Source of the DNA: Platanthera guangdongensis
Taxonomy: Eukaryota; Streptophyta; Magnoliopsida; Asparagales; Orchidaceae
NCBI GenBank assembly: GCA_039583875.1
Contig: CM077152.1
Coordinates: 23,473,538 to 23,537,537 of the forward strand
Direction of reading: 5' to 3'
Length of the DNA: 64,000 nucleotides
The stretch's first letter is position 1. Every line of letters begins with the position of its first letter. Shown here piece after piece: positions 21,801 to 32,945 of this stretch. The translations under genes were made by a program, and so were the position numbers. Below the pieces are notes generated by a model, which saw nothing but the letters and a program-made list of their open reading frames with translations, was not told the origin of the DNA and made no database searches.

Positions 21801-23290
21801 ACTCCCCCCCCCCCCCCCGCCCCCCCCTGACTGAAAATCCTTCATCTCCGATGAATGAAGATGATCGTACTGAGGCCAAAGTACAGGGGCGAGTCGATCA
21901 TGCTCTGCCGGTAAAATCCATGCGTCGTCTGCTTCGGGGAGGCCCTGCCAATGTACCAAGTAGCAGCATCACGGTCCGTTTGTGGTGGGAACAAACTGAT
22001 GAGATCTGATCTCTGTGATGCACTCATCTCTCATCTCTCGAAAGGTGGATCCCGGTGCGATCGGTGGTGCTGGTGGTGAAACCAGAGAAGACGAGTCCCC
22101 AGGTGGATGAGTGGTAGTACGGGGTGGGTTGTGGTGGCCAACAAACGTAGGTGGGGTCAGAGAGTGGTAAGGAAATGAAAGCGAGGGCGATGACGGCAGG
22201 GAATCTTCACTGCTCGGGTCCACATACTCGTGAGGCTCATAGTACGGCGTCAGATCCTCGACATTAAACACCGGGTGAATTCCCATACTAGCTAGGATAT
22301 CGAACTGGTAGGAATTTGTCCAAATACGACTAATAACAGTGTACAGAATCATGCGCCTGACACTTAACTTTTTGGCAGGCCCTGAGGGGAGCCTCTCTGG
22401 GCGGACTCGCACTATTACTTTCTCTCCTTCATTAAATGATTGTTCTCATCTTCGCTTATCCGCATGAGTTTTATAATTTTCATTGTTCATTATTATTCGT
22501 CGGCGAAGCTACTCATGCAACTCCTGCAAATGTTGTGCAAATGACTCAGTAGACTCACTATGACGCGAATCTAAAGGACTCAGGACGAGGTCGATGAGAT
22601 TCCTAGGGTCGTATCCTGATATTACATGAAATGGATTCAACCCGGTGGACCTATTGACTGAGATATTGTAGGAAAACTCTACAATCAGAAGATGTAAGTC
22701 TCATCTACCCATATGCTCTCCAACTAGACACTGCAAAAGATTTCATAAGCTCTTGTTCACTACTTCAGTATGCCCGTCCGCTTGGGGATGATATGCTGAG
22801 GAGAACCTAAGAAGGGTGTCAGTCTTATGCCACAGGGTCTTCCAGAAGTAACTCCTAAACCTCACATCGCGGTCTGACACGATTGACTTGGGTAGGCAAT
22901 GCAAAGGAAAAACATCCCTCATGAAGATGGATGCAACGTGGGTCGCATCTGCCGTCTTACGACAAGCGATAAAGTGAGTCATCTTCGGAAAACGATCGAC
23001 AACTACGAAGATGGAGTCTTGTTTTTCATAGAGTGCGGGGAAGTTCAAGAACAAAATCCATGTTAATGTCCTCTCAAGGGCGGTGAGGAACAGATAAAGG
23101 GGTGTAGAGACCCGTGTTTTGTATGGTACCCTTCGCCGTTTGGCAGATACGATAGTGACGGACAATGCGGGCCATGTCCTTCTTAGACGGTCCTCGACAA
23201 TGACTATGGACTTATCTTGCCTGAAGTGCCCTGCGGCTCCGCCCGCATCCAATTCCCAAATCAAATAATCACGGCACAATTGACGACCGT
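21801..23290 (-). pseudogene. Gypsy family A integrase and C-terminal tail, broken
   Basis: Minus-strand integrase core pieces include FVVVDRFPKMTHFIACRKTA, SIVSDRDVRF and SSAYHPQADGHTE (around 23040-22743). These are followed by the post-integrase region (ISGYDPRNLIDLVLSPL, 22630-22500) and the tail with HPVFNVEDLTPYYEP (22290-22230). Stops and frame changes interrupt it. It leads directly into the polypurine tract and LTR, so its position is normal for the 3' half of an element. Reverse transcriptase is missing. Confidence 0.8.
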
Positions 23291-24200
23291 GCAACGTGAT
23301 TTGACCGATCAAATTGCTCATCTCACCGCGGCCTTTGCCACCTTGACACAAACACTTCAAACCGGTTTCTAAAATCCGCCTCCCCAAAATAATCCCCCTC
23401 CTCGCAACCTACCAAACAACCCTCCACGCCCACACGCGAATGCGGCCGATCATGCACCGCATGCGGATTGGAACAATGACCTCACACGACACATTAAAAA
23501 TGACGCCCCGAGTTTTGATGGCTTGGGTGACCCGAAGCGTTTTAGGGATTGACTCATCAAAATGGAACGCTATTTTGATTGGCAACGGTTAGATGATAAC
23601 CCAAAGATTATTGTCGCTCACATGAAATTAGAAGGTCGCGCTCAAGTGTTTTTGTTAAATGAATAACGTCAAGTTGGTGGCATAGCTCATACATGACCCC
23701 AAATGTGTAACTTACTCATCACTCACTTCGTCCCTGCCTACCACCACACTAATATGTTTGATGAGTTCACCTCCTTGTAACAAGGTAATCATTCAGTGAG
23801 TGAGTACATGGGAGAACTCAACGAATTAATGATTCATTGTGAAATTCAAGAGATGTCGGAGCTCACCGTCTCACGCTTCTGTAAGGGCCTTCGCTCGGAA
23901 ATCCAAAGCCAAATCCAGCGCTATGATCACCATGATCTAGACACCGCCATGAGCGCCGCCCTTGACATTGAAAAACATATTTCGATGACCGCTACTCCAC
24001 GGGCAACCTCCTCCAAAGGCTTTTTTCACTCCAAATCAACCTCCACGCACTATAATAACTCAAAGAGGAATAATGTCTTGCAAGATAATCCAAAATCCGT
24101 TATCATAACGGTTAAAAAAGCCAACGACACATCGGGGGAGCGCATCCCCATAGGTCGAGTAAATGAATTATGGTTGTTGAAGTTCCTTCCGGACTGACTA
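23280..24200 (+). pseudogene. Gypsy gag fragment in opposite orientation
   Basis: The plus strand encodes gag-like sequence (QIAHLTAAFATLTQTLQTGF, then IKNDAPSFDGLGDPKRFRD, KMERYFDWQRLDD, and the open part SEYMGELNELMIHCEIQEM from 23796). At least four stops occur before 23796. The capsid-like organisation is typical of plant gypsy gag. It is inverted relative to the integrase to its left, so the two halves were joined by a rearrangement or come from two elements. Confidence 0.75.
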
Positions 24201-24796
24201 CTTTTGGGGGCATTGTTATCATAGAGAATGCCAATAGTGACCTAAATGAAGAAGAGAGAAGGCAGTCTCAAGGACATCATGACTCTTCTTTACGTGGAAG
24301 GCTCTCTTTAGTCATGTTATCAGTATTTTTTGAGAATCTATCATGGAACCAATTAACTTTATGCATTATGATAATGCATTTTTTTAATAAAAATTGAAGT
24401 GTTTTGAGAATCTATCATGGAACCAATTAACTTTATGCATCATGATAATGCATTTTTTTAATAAAAATAGAAAAGTGATGGCTAACGACTTTTCACATTA
24501 ATTAATTGATAATATGTTTATTTTAAACTATATTAAATAATTGATACGGGCAGAGCGCCATACTTGTCATGAGCAGAGTACTATCGCAGTTGGCCTTAAT
24601 GACAAAGCCTGTGCCAATCATTCGTATATTATAATACAAGAAGATATTTGATATTTTGTAAGGTAAGCATTTATTGAGAAATATTTGTATCATTTGATAT
24701 GGTCTATTGAGTTTGAGAAGAAAGTCTCAAAGGAGAATTACATTGTGATGATATTTAATTTAAAATTTTAAATTGTATATATCACTTTTTAAGAAA

Positions 24797-25553
24797 CGAG
24801 TGACAGGCACGGGCCTCCGGCCCTCGTGCCCCGCGCGACAGTACTTAGTCGTGTCAGCGGGATTCGCCCGCCCCCGGCGGGCTTCGCCCGCCCAGCGGGG
24901 TTCGCGCATATGTAATATAATATATATATATATATATATATAATATGTTATAAATATATATAATATATAAAAGATAATATTTAATTATAAAAAAATATTA
25001 AAAAAAATATTTGTAAATATTTTTAAAATATATTTTTAAAAAATAAGAGGGGATTAAATCCCGCCTATATATAGGCGGGATTTAATCCCGGGCGGGATTT
25101 AATCCCGGGCGGGATTTAATCCTGCCTAAATCCCGCCTAATTATAGGCGGGATTTAATCCGTCTGTTTAGGCGGGATTAAATCCCGCCTAACTTAATTGA
25201 CGGTGTGGGATTTAGTCCCACACCGCCAATTCTTTTATTAGTTTTTGGGTATATAATGAGTTTTGAGTCTTGACCTGTAAAACTGTGCATGCAGGCATAA
25301 AGTGGTTTGTTCAGCGGGTTATGTAGGCTGGCGGGCGGGCCCGCGCTGGGCGGATGTTTTTTATTTTGGACTGGGGTGATGAGTTGTAGGTGACCTAAAT
25401 TTTAGAGACCCTATATAGGTTTAGGAGATCTAAGAAAAAATCTGAACGGTCCTGATTCATTATTGCGATCAACGGCTGTGATTGCTTAGATGTCTTAATT
25501 AGATAGTCAAATAGGCTAAGTTGATAAATCTTTTTAATATAGTATAGATATAG
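24797..25553. mobile_element. Palindrome-rich insertion with GGCGGGATTTAATCCC words
   Basis: Absent at the matching place in unit 1 (TTAAGAAATATAGTAGC is continuous there). Contents in order: GC-rich words (GGCGGGCTTCGCCCGCC-like), a TA-rich simple repeat (24912-25000), an array of GGCGGGATTTAATCCC units with a perfect 40-bp palindrome at 25050-25089, and a tail of ordinary composition. No open frame. Family unknown. Confidence 0.55.
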
Positions 25554-25661
25554 ATATAGTAGCAAAAAATATAGAAATATAAAACTATTATGAACCAATT
25601 TGAGAAGGTTTCCTGACGGCGTGCTTGTAAAAATATACTCCAATTATATTAAAAAATATTA

Positions 25662-26481
25662 CCGTCTGTTCGGCGCGTGAGAGTTGAGCAGGTATTGACT
25701 TTTGAAGTAAAAAACGACGGTTTTTCATTTCCGCCTAAATACAAATTTCAAGAAAACTTACCTAAAACCCTCAGTTTTCCTCTGTTTTCAGTGTTTTCTG
25801 CCGCTCGCATCCAATCGCTGCGAAATCCGATCTCCGAAGGAGAAACCTTTTCCTGTGCCGATCTTCAGCGTCCAGGTAGAGTATACCCTCTCCACTTCTT
25901 CTTCCTATTTCCCTTCTTCCTCTCCTGTTTCCCAATGGCCGATCTACCTTCTTCCTCCCCTGTTTTCCCAATTTCAGATTTGTTTTAATGGGTATAAAAT
26001 CTCCATGGCCGATCCATAGATTAGTTCTAGAATCCATTGGGCTTTAGCTTCAGATATGTTTTAGTAGGTTTATTTTTTACCAAAACTAATTTTAGTAGGT
26101 TCATTTTAGTTCTAGATTAGTTCTTGATCTGTTGTATTACTCGAGATTTATTAATATAAACTAGATTATCATGATTATTGGCTTTTGTTCTTGGAACTGC
26201 TAATGATTTTTCAGCTTAATATAAACTAGATTATCATGATATTTAACTTCATTTTTTTATTAGCATTTTAATTAATTTTACAAAAAAATAAATTTAAAAT
26301 ATTTCAATTTTACAAAGCCAATTTTATTGTGCAGGCGAACAACTTTTACATATCAATTCTAATTTTGTTCACTGAATTTCATACTGCAGCCGAAAAACAG
26401 AATTGATTTTTCTGCACAAAACCAATTCCAGCAGATATTGATTTGCTGAGTAAAGCCAATACCCGCGCGCCGAACGGACCC
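25662..26481. mobile_element. Tourist/Harbinger-like non-autonomous element, 820 bp
   Basis: The ends are inverted repeats, CCGTCTGTTCGGCGCGTG on the left and, as reverse complement of the right end, GGGTCCGTTCGGCGCGCG. They are flanked by TTA (25659-25661 and 26482-26484). Unit 1 has no insertion here. A 3-bp TTA duplication fits PIF/Harbinger. Part of the interior (25780-25990) is pyrimidine-rich and resembles a plant 5' UTR with an early coding stretch, possibly captured; no family recognised. Confidence 0.6.
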
Positions 26482-26641
26482 TTAAATATTATGTATATAA
26501 TCATTGCTATTAGTAATTACTAATTTAAAAGAACCGTGGCATTAAGGATGCTCCAGAGCTGTGCAATTACTTCAAGAGTCGGAACACGTTGAGATAATTC
26601 TAAAAATATGTTTTTTAAAAGTCAGCCTCAAGTCTAGAGGT

Positions 26642-27075
26642 GTGCAAAAAGTCTGAGCTCGGGAAGCCCGCCTGGATCAGGCCCGGGCATAGATAAGCCC
26701 GGAGGCCGGGCCTAGCTTGGGCTCAACACCCAGGCTGACGGAAAATCCCGCCTCTCGCCAGCTGGTGCCTTGCGGGATTTCCTGATGGGCGGGATTTCCT
26801 ATTGGGGGATTTTCAAAAATGCGGGACTAATCCCGCCAATTTAGACCGGATTAATTCCGTCTAAATAGTGCCTATTAAAATCAATTAATCAGGCAGGATT
26901 TTTATCCGGTTTATAGGAAAATCGAGCCGGCCCGGCCTTAAGGGCCTTACTAGACCGCCTCTTTGAGAGCCCGAGCCCGGCTCAAGCCGGGCACGGCCCG
27001 AGTTCAATTGGCAAAATGCCCGAGCTTGTTCGTCACGGGCCTAGTATGGCCCGATCAGACTTTTTGAACACGACT
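26642..27075. mobile_element. Palindrome-word insertion, GCCCGG type (unit 2)
   Basis: Same place and same type as 18633-19154 in unit 1, with matching flanks AGCCTCAA / GGCCTCAA and the same edge words, but about 90 bp shorter inside. Confidence 0.5.
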
Positions 27076-27280
27076 GGCCTCAACGAAGATATAAATTAAT
27101 AAAATATCATAATGAATTATTTTTTTATTATAAATAAAAATATGCTGAAGCATTGCAGTTTGCCACCAACGTACGCACAGCTTTGATGGACTAATTTAGT
27201 AATTAATCATAATGATGAGGTTTAAGCTTGCATAGGCTCGCATTTGATGAAGGATTAATTAAGCACCACAATTCCTCCTC

Positions 27281-27288
27281 TATAAATA
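27281..27288 (+). promoter_or_regulatory. TATA box of kiwellin copy 2, displaced by MITE
   Basis: TATAAATA lies directly before the MITE at 27291, so it is now 465 bp from the ATG instead of 73-75 bp. Confidence 0.7.
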
Positions 27289-27290
27289 AA

Positions 27291-27671
27291 GGCGATTGAT
27301 ATTGCACTACACTTTTGGATATTCGCACTACGATTACTTCTAATTTTTCACGTCTTTTGAAAATACTCCTTGTACATGCATTTTTAGGAAAAGTGTTCAA
27401 CAGGAAAGTTGTAGATCTCGACGAGATCTACAACTTTCGTGGTGAACGCTTTTCCTAAAAATGCATGTACACGACGTACATTAGGAAATACACTCAGATT
27501 TCACGCCTTTTAGAAATACTCCTTATACATGCATTTTTAGGAAAAGTGTTCAACTTTCGTGTTGAACACTTTCCTAAAAATGCATGTACAAAAAGTATTT
27601 TTAAAAGCCGCGAAAAATTAGAAGTAAATGTAGTGCGAATATCCAAAAGTGTAGTGCGGATATCAATCGCC
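27291..27671. mobile_element. Foldback MITE (hAT-like, 8-bp duplication)
   Basis: 381 bp that are nearly one long inverted repeat. Both ends read GGCGATTGATAT inward, followed by CACTACACTTTTGGATATTC. Flanked by the 8-bp duplication TAAATAAA (27283-27290 and 27672-27679), where copy 1 has a single TAAATAAA. Inside is a second perfect inverted repeat, GTTGTAGATCTCG / CGAGATCTACAAC around one central base (about 27408-27434). Confidence 0.85.
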
Positions 27672-27745
27672 TAAATAAATGCCCATTGCATTGTAGAAAG
27701 ATGAACAGAGTAAGCTTGCAAGGCCTAATCAAGGCTCGGAGAAAA

Positions 27746-28303
27746 ATGGCCAAAACACTATTCCTCGTGTTTGTGTTAGCGAGTTTTGATCTTTCCTTTT
27801 GCATGCGCTACACTCCTCTTCTCGGACAGTGCAGCCCGAGCGGTTATCTTCACGGCAGGACTGAGAATTGTAACCGTGAGAATGACTCTGACTGCTGCAA
27901 GGGTGGTCAGAAGTACCCACAATATCATTGCTCGCCGGCAATTACCGGCGAAACACACGCAACCATGACTATCAATAGTTTTGCCAAAGGTGGAGATGGT
28001 GGCGGCCCTTCCGAGTGCGATGGCAATTATCACAGTGACGAGTAGAAGGTGGTGGCACTATCGACTGGCTGGTACAATCATGGGAGCAGGTGCATGAAAC
28101 ATATTAGGATCAACGCCAATGAAAAATCTGTGTTGGCCAAAGTTGTGGATGAGTGCGACTCAGTAAATGGTTGCGACTATAGTCACGACTTTCAACCTCC
28201 GTGCCATAACAACATCGTCGACGCCTCTCCCGCAGTATGGAAAGCATTACAGATCCCAAAGGATGATATCGGAGACTACCATATTACATGGTCTATGACT
28301 TGA
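27746..28303 (+). pseudogene. Kiwellin copy 2, nonsense codon at position 100
   Basis: Same 185-codon layout as copy 1, from [19 protein letters not shown] to ITWSMT. Codon 100 is TAG (28043-28045) where copies 1, 3, 4 and 5 have GAG. The frame continues open after it to 28303. Translation would stop just after the [10 protein letters not shown] motif, losing about half the barrel. Other changes: CSPSGY instead of CGPSGY, CMKHI instead of CLKHI. Its TATA box has also been moved away by a MITE, so it is probably dead twice over. Confidence 0.9.
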
Positions 28304-28910
28304 ATACATAACTCTCGGTGCTTATATGTCATATGCCTATATAATTTGCATATATATGTAATCCAGTTCTACGCTCCATTGTGATTTGATGTTGTATTTT
28401 CCGCATCTCATTCCCCATCCTATCTTATGTATGTCCATTGTCTGTATTTGTATATATTTATCCTTTGAAGTAGTTATATCTCTTCATTTCTGTCTATTTT
28501 AAATATCTTTTAATCCGGCATAATTAACTCCGCAAATGGTCCTAAGAAGAGGTTGTTGAGTGCGCCACGTGAAATGGACGGTGGTGCTCAGCGTGCTCCT
28601 TGGGCTTGGGTGTATAAGCGGGGACCACTCCTCCCCTAATCGCGCGATTTTGAAGTGTAACACCACAATACTTTACAAAGACATTATTGTAAACTTCTTA
28701 AACTTCACAGAAACTCAAGACATTCTTAATGAATGCATGCCAAATTTTTGGTGCCACCATTCCACAGAGAATTTCTTATAAAAAATTTTAACCTTTCTAA
28801 TTATGGAGTAATGATGCTTAACAAGTACCATCAATATTTTTTGCAATTTCTATTTATAGTATTATTACAAGACAATAATTCTATAGCGAAAATTTACTTG
28901 TGTTAAACAC
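28304..28910. other. 3' flank of kiwellin copy 2
   Basis: Trailer collinear with the other copies, plus about 110 bp (from TTGTTGAGTGCGCCACGTG) missing in copy 1. Short open frames here have no family match. Confidence 0.5.
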
Positions 28911-29612
28911 TGTAACAGATCTGCTTGTTGATGGTGGTACCTACATCTATTTTGGTGTTTCTTCCCCAAGCTTTAGAGGCCGTGTTGGTGGCTCCACGCA
29001 ATGTTGTGTTAAAATTATTGAAGTGAGAATGAAATGGTGCGGGCGGGTTTGATTGGGCAGACCGCGCAGTCCACAGAGTCCTCTTCGGCTTGACAGATAG
29101 CTTTCGGCGGGATGTCGGTTTCTTCTGCGGTCTGGCTTAGTAAGCACCATTGATGATCCGGGCGGTTAGGCGTTGGTGGCTCAAACGAGTCTTGTGTCAT
29201 TCATGGGCCCATGTGGTTCCCTATCCGATCTCCTCTTTGATTATGCGGCTCTTGATGATGGTTGCTATGACTGCCCGGGTCAGAAGATCAGTTTGTGCAG
29301 ATCAAAAATATTGAAGATGTTGTGGTGCAATTAATTAAAAGAAGATACGGATAACCATACTAAAACCTTATTTAATAGAAAATGCAAAAATATCTTGAGT
29401 ATATCTAGGAATGACAAACCTATATTAAATTTGTTGTGTCTAGGGGATAGTTTCTGCGTTATATCCCAACAAGTGATATCAGAACTAGGTTCGTAGGCGG
29501 CTGATTGGACGTTCGAGGAATGTTTTGACTGTGGTGGGTGATGATTAGTTCCGCTCCCCATCTTTTCAAATCTGACCTCTGAATTAATCAGGTCTCCTAA
29601 TCGTGTCGTAGA

Positions 29613-29917
29613 CAGGGGCAGATCTAAAGGGGGGCTCGAGGGACACTGACACCCCCATTATTTTTCAAAATGGTTAGTGTATTTGAATTCCTCTCATCGA
29701 GACAATGAATTTTGACTACTTATATGTCAAAAACGTTGCCAGATGTGGGAGAAACAACTCCGATAAGATGAAAATTTTCAAAAAAAATTTTGAAAGAAGT
29801 TCATGGCTGTCCGCTTATGTTAAAATTTTTAGAACTCGATGACGCGTTTAAAAAAATTTGTGAACCCTCATTATCAATTTGTGTACCCCAATTATTAATT
29901 TTTTGGATCCGCTACTG
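29613..29917. mobile_element. hAT-type MITE, unit 2 copy
   Basis: Ends CAGGGGCAGATC... and ...GGATCCGCTACTG. Flanked by GTCGTAGA and GCCGTAGG. Also present in units 3 and 4, so it predates their duplication. Confidence 0.75.
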
Positions 29918-30204
29918 GCCGTAGGACAACCATGACAAGGAATAACATGAATCTAAACATTGTTTCTTTGAAGAAGTGCGACAGTGACGAGTTTGACCTA
30001 TGATAGGTGGTACTGCATGAAATGATCTTGATAACCGCAGATATGTTACAGGGAGGTGATTATCTGTAAGAACACAAGACATGTTCAAATAGGTTTCTGT
30101 GTCAGTTAGAGGTAGCTTATGCAGAGACGGAGGAAGACGTGAAGATCAGTTTCACTTCTTACCTCGTTCACTTTTTTGTACTTGGCCTTAGTGACGATGC
30201 TTTT

Positions 30205-30619
30205 GGGTCTGTTTGGCGCAGCTCTGGCGGCTGGAAAATCTCTATTCCAGCCGCCAGAGCTGCTTTATATGTGTTTGGGACAGCTCCCTGAGAAGAGCTT
30301 TTCAAAAATCTGGAGCTGTTCTGCAGCTTTTTCAGAAATCTCCTCCCCCCCAGCTTCTGCTCCTGCAAAATAGCTTTCTCTCTCACGGGTTTTGGAAATC
30401 TAATGGTTTCTTCAGTTGGAACATGCTTAGAGGCCGGACGGCCTTCCTCCGGCGATTCCGAGCCCCCGACGTCCTTCCTTCGGCAATTCCGAGCGCACTT
30501 CTGCACAGAACACCCAAACACTCTGCAGCTTTTCAAAACTGCTCCCCAGAGATCTATTTTAAAACAGCTCTATCCGGACAGCAGCTTTTCAATCCGCCAG
30601 AGCTGTCCCAAACAGAGCC
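30205..30619. mobile_element. Tourist-like MITE with 19-bp hairpin near left end
   Basis: 415 bp absent from units 3 and 4. Ends: GGGTCTGTTTGGCGCAGCTC on the left and, in reverse complement, GGCTCTGTTTGGGACAGCTC on the right. Flanked by a 3-bp TTT duplication. A 19-bp perfect stem (30218-30236 with 30245-30263, loop 8 nt) lies just inside the left end. Confidence 0.75.
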
Positions 30620-31648
30620 TTTGTATAAGAAGGATATAGTGGAGCTGGTGGAGGTCACAATCACAGTGCTATCCAGACAGATGTTAGTGAGCCCTACTCC
30701 TGAGGGCGGTCACATCTTGACAGCAGAGAATGGGTAAGGTGAGGCAGTTTGGCAAGAGAGTGAGTGGAGCACGATCTCAATCTGGGACAAAGAAGGATAT
30801 GGTATTTTATCAGTGCAGACAGTGCAGTCACACACAAGATTGAGTTCGCAGTGTGCAAAAGGACCTCAAGGCCAGGGTGAGGACAGGTCGATGGCTTGGT
30901 CAAAGTGCAAAGTGATGATGTCATCACCATCACTGAGATTAAGAGCGACACTGGAGTTAGATGTTTGGATTCAGGTGGCTACAGCTTGGTGGCCCGAGGT
31001 AGAGTCTTGATGGTCGAGTGATGACGTACCATACTTAAGAGAGTTGTGTAGCGTGGTAGTTTATACTGGCGATTGAGGACCATAGTCTGTGGTGGTGTGC
31101 CCATGTTTTTTGAGGCTGACATGTTGGATTATCATGGTGGTGCATAGGATCGACTTTCTGGGACTCGAGTTCTACAAGTCAGCTTTTAAGATACGTTTTT
31201 CTGACGTTCATGGGTTGAGCCAGAACACAGATGAGTCGACTGGAACAGGTCGGCTGATGCTTTAGACTAAGGCAGTGCTACATGCAAAGTTGCTTAGTGA
31301 AGTTGTTGATGTGTACAGTGAATGCTTCATGTAGGTGGTGAACACAGGCGGATCCATGTTCGGACACGCCCGGGCACGTGCCCGGGCGTGATTTTTCGCC
31401 ATTTATATCGGGGGATAAGTAGGTCCGACTGTAGGAAGAAATCAGAAGCCGATCGCGTGCCCTAGCTGCTCCCGTGCTCGATCGCGTGCCCTAGCCCCGG
31501 CCGCCCGCCCTCCCACCGTGCCGTCGCTGATCGCGTACCGTAGCCCCGGCCCTAGGCCCGGCCGGCCGTCCCTGATCGATCTCGTGCCCTGATCGTGCCC
31601 GGCCGCCCGTCCCTGATCGATCCATTGATCGCCGATTCGCCGGTATTA

Positions 31649-31649
31649 T

Positions 31650-31678
<29 letters not shown>
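31649..31678 (+). repeat. (CTT)n microsatellite
   Basis: About ten CTT units in the pyrimidine-rich leader of the hAT gene. Confidence 0.9.
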
Positions 31679-31681
<3 letters not shown>

Positions 31682-32945
31682 AAATTATGCTGTTTTTGTA
31701 GAGAAAAATAATGGTGTACCTATTGCTATTGGAAGTATAACTGTGTAATTTTTATCTTTTTTGTGCTTCATCTTCCAATTTGTGCTTGACATTATCAGGA
31801 TAATAGATAACAAGTCCCTTAGGCTGATTTCAGATGGTCTAGAAGAAAAATCAGAGCCAGTGGACACTAATATTCGAGGTAAACTTCCAATCCGCACAAA
31901 CATTAATGATATTGTTCCAACCTGATTTCAAAAGATAATTTGAAATTGCAGTACCAAATGTTTTCTGCACAAATTAAAGTTTGTCTATGCATGCTTTGAA
32001 AAGTTGACTTTGATTTGTCTTGCATATTTCATAGGGCTGAGGTAAATTTAATTAGCTATTTCCCTAATGACTTGTGACTTAAATATGGAATTACTATGAG
32101 GGATTTTAGCTGATTTTTTTAACAGAATGTTTTTATTGGTAATGTTGATTATAATCGATAACATGAGTAATTTTTTTTAAAATGTAAATAAGGATGCTTT
32201 GGGATGGTTGTATTACACATTTAAAGTTCCTATTGCATGAGAATGATAATTGGAATATATTTCTACATTAGAAAATTGATGTTTCATCTTAGGCCCCTCC
32301 AACTACACCCAATTAGTTAATAGCATGAATTCTTAGATTCTAACAACACTTGTTTTATTTGTTTAAACTTTAAATTTTTGTAAAACTTCCGTGCTAAAAA
32401 AGAGAAATGGAAAAACCTAACCTTGCAAATGGACTAAATCAACTTATTTTTGAAAAGCTTTCTGTTGCAAGTTGGAGGAAATATGGCATTGTGTTTTGAC
32501 TGAGATGATGCACTATTGCAGACATAAGCAAGTTTGTCTTATTGTGATTAGTTTGAGGGAAAGTGTGTTTTGATTGATTTCTACTTATTGGCAGTCAGTT
32601 AGTGGATGGGCTTGGAGACTAATGTAGCATTTATTTTACTTGCGTCAAGTTAGTTAGGCTATTATATTCTCTGTTGGTTCACTGTTTGAGCATATCTTTC
32701 AATGATAATGATCCACTTCATGCAATCGTACAACTTTAAGCTATTTCTCTGTTGGTTCACTGTTTTCACATTTTCCCTCGCGGGCCTGGTACGGTCGCGC
32801 TTGGCCGTAGGGGCATTGCCCCGTGTACCCGTCGGGATTTGCCACCATTTTGAATTCAGTCCAGGCTAAATTGTTATGGTCACACAATCAAATTAGATAC
32901 TTTTTTTGTGTGTATTTCAAATGTTGTTTTCTACTCAGGTGTTCG

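Larger units (their letters stand above)
28911..31344 (+). mobile_element. Degraded copia-like retroelement relic (unit 2)
   Basis: The sequence starts TGTAACAGATCTGC exactly where unit 1 diverges after AAACAC. A decayed primer-binding-like site (TGATATCAGAAC) is at about 29474. Beyond it are scattered coding traces resembling gag and the start of protease, including YQCRQCSHT (about 30806) and CLDSGG (about 30963), with many stops. A polypurine-like stretch followed by TGTTGAATATT lies at about 35463-35485, after the hAT insertion. The LTR limits are not certain. Confidence 0.4.

Noticed and set aside
28555..29471. TGTTGAGTGCG...CCCAACA as the LTR of the unit relic
   Set aside because: The unit 1 breakpoint fits a start at 28911 (TGTAACAG) better, and no second copy of either version could be aligned, so the LTR limits are left open.
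32823..32945. An upstream start for the hAT transposase at 32823
   Set aside because: The extra residues do not resemble the family and an AG acceptor at about 32938 precedes the family-typical MDKFF start.
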